Source of the DNA: Methanobacteriota archaeon | GTDB taxonomy: Archaea > Halobacteriota > Methanosarcinia > Methanosarcinales > Methanosarcinaceae | Direction of reading: 5' to 3' | DNA: 5,094 bases | Assembly (NCBI GenBank): GCA_030837265.1 | Contig: JAUPKV010000032.1 | Location: forward strand, 1 to 5,094 | In this document: positions 4,737 through 5,094 of the stretch, in pieces | Layout: the number at the start of each line of letters is the position of its first letter | Numbering within the stretch: the first letter of the stretch is position 1 | The notes under the pieces: generated by a model | The model's input: only the letters and a program-made list of their open reading frames with translations | The model's database searches: none | Told to the model about the DNA's origin: nothing | Translations under genes and position numbers: made by a program

Positions 4737-4742
4737 GTGAGG
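4737..4742 (+). promoter_or_regulatory. Ribosome binding site supporting the TTG start of the hydrogenase gene
   Basis: GTGAGG lies eight bases before the TTG at 4751. No ATG or GTG occurs in frame between the upstream in-frame stop (TAA at 4718-4720) and the conserved protein sequence, so TTG is the only sensible start. Confidence 0.65.
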
Positions 4743-4750
4743 CTAAATAC

Positions 4751-5094
4751 TTGTCTAAAATTGTAGAAATATCTCCTACCACTAGACATGAAGGCCACTC
4801 CAAGCTTACCCTGAAGGTAGACGAGCATGGTGTAGTCGAGCGAGGAAATTGGCTCTCCATCACTCCTGTAAGGGGTATTGAGAAGCTCGCTATAGGTAAG
4901 ACAATGGAACAGGTCCCAAAGATCGCCTCAAGAGTCTGCGGAATCTGTCCCGTCGCCCATACTCTGGCAGGCATTGAAGCCATGGAGGCGTCCATTGGCT
5001 GTGAAATTCCCAGGGATGCAAAACTCCTGAGGATCATTCTGAATGCTGCAAACCGCCTCCATAACCACGCCCTGCAGAATATCCTGATTCTTCC
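4751..5094 (+). CDS. frhA: Coenzyme F420-reducing [NiFe] hydrogenase, alpha (large) subunit, N-terminal part
   Basis: The first 114 codons of the catalytic subunit, cut by the right edge; the family is roughly 400 residues or more. The enzyme takes electrons from H2 at a Ni-Fe centre in this subunit, passes them through Fe-S clusters of the gamma subunit, and reduces F420 on the FAD-containing beta subunit in the cytoplasm. The evidence is the opening SKIVEISPTTRHEGH with the RxEGH motif (residues 12-16) and RVCGICPVAH (61-70), whose Cys63 and Cys66 are the N-terminal pair of nickel ligands. Further support is GIEKLAIGKTMEQVPKIAS (42-60). The second CxxC pair lies beyond the window. The remaining operon genes (frhDGB, or freEGB) are expected downstream; an FrhA versus FreA decision needs them. 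The start is TTG with GTGAGG at 4737-4742. It follows about 800 bp without an intact gene, so it should be the first gene of its own transcript. Confidence 0.95.
   Translation, partial: MSKIVEISPTTRHEGHSKLTLKVDEHGVVERGNWLSITPVRGIEKLAIGKTMEQVPKIASRVCGICPVAHTLAGIEAMEASIGCEIPRDAKLLRIILNAANRLHNHALQNILIL

Noticed and set aside
4717..5037. Minus-strand frame of 106 residues over the start of the hydrogenase gene
   Set aside because: It is antisense to a clearly conserved coding region and has no family features of its own.

Overview
The window looks like a chromosomal segment of a methanogenic archaeon, most probably Methanosarcina or a close relative. Three things point there. The right edge carries the start of a coenzyme F420-reducing [NiFe] hydrogenase large subunit. 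The complete large gene is an archaeal-type FtsZ. Between the genes lie long AT-rich stretches holding decayed gene relics, archaeal TATA-box-like motifs and GGAGG/GGTGA-type ribosome binding sites. The genus is inferred from remembered protein similarity; no search was run.

Layout, left to right, with all recognised genes on the + strand. (1) 1-146 is an open reading frame entering from the left. It ends over an 8-bp hairpin and may be the tail of an IS200/IS605-type TnpB, although this is tentative. (2) 196-711 is a complete PfpI/DJ-1 family protein with its catalytic residues, followed by a hairpin plus T-run terminator. (3) 712-1185 is non-coding and holds promoter-like elements. (4) 1186-2310 is a complete archaeal FtsZ; a GGAGG motif argues for a start six codons inside the longest frame. 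(5) 2322-2443 is a 122-bp MITE-like element with 14-bp perfect terminal inverted repeats, 11 bp after the ftsZ stop. (6) 2448-2753 is a frameshifted relic of the C-terminal (little finger) part of a Y-family DNA polymerase (DinB). (7) 2754-3400 is non-coding and rich in dyads. (8) 3401-3573 is a second, less decayed DinB C-terminal relic. (9) 3777-3947 is a 56-codon gene of unknown function with a good ribosome binding site. (10) 3948-4750 is about 800 bp of AT-rich DNA. It holds several tandem repeats, a decayed copy of the 3' end and terminator of the pfpI gene, and promoter-like elements. (11) 4751 to the right edge is the hydrogenase large subunit (FrhA/FreA type), starting with TTG and cut by the window.

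The intact genes do not form an operon. Each has its own wide spacing and its own expression signals: cell division (FtsZ), stress or protein repair (PfpI), hydrogen/F420 metabolism (FrhA) and one unknown. The most distinctive property is the sediment of relics. Two DinB tails and one pfpI tail, all on the same strand as their intact or inferred relatives, sit among short repeats and a MITE. This suggests repeated duplication followed by decay rather than one functional novel system. I did not find convincing evidence of a new defence or metabolic system here.
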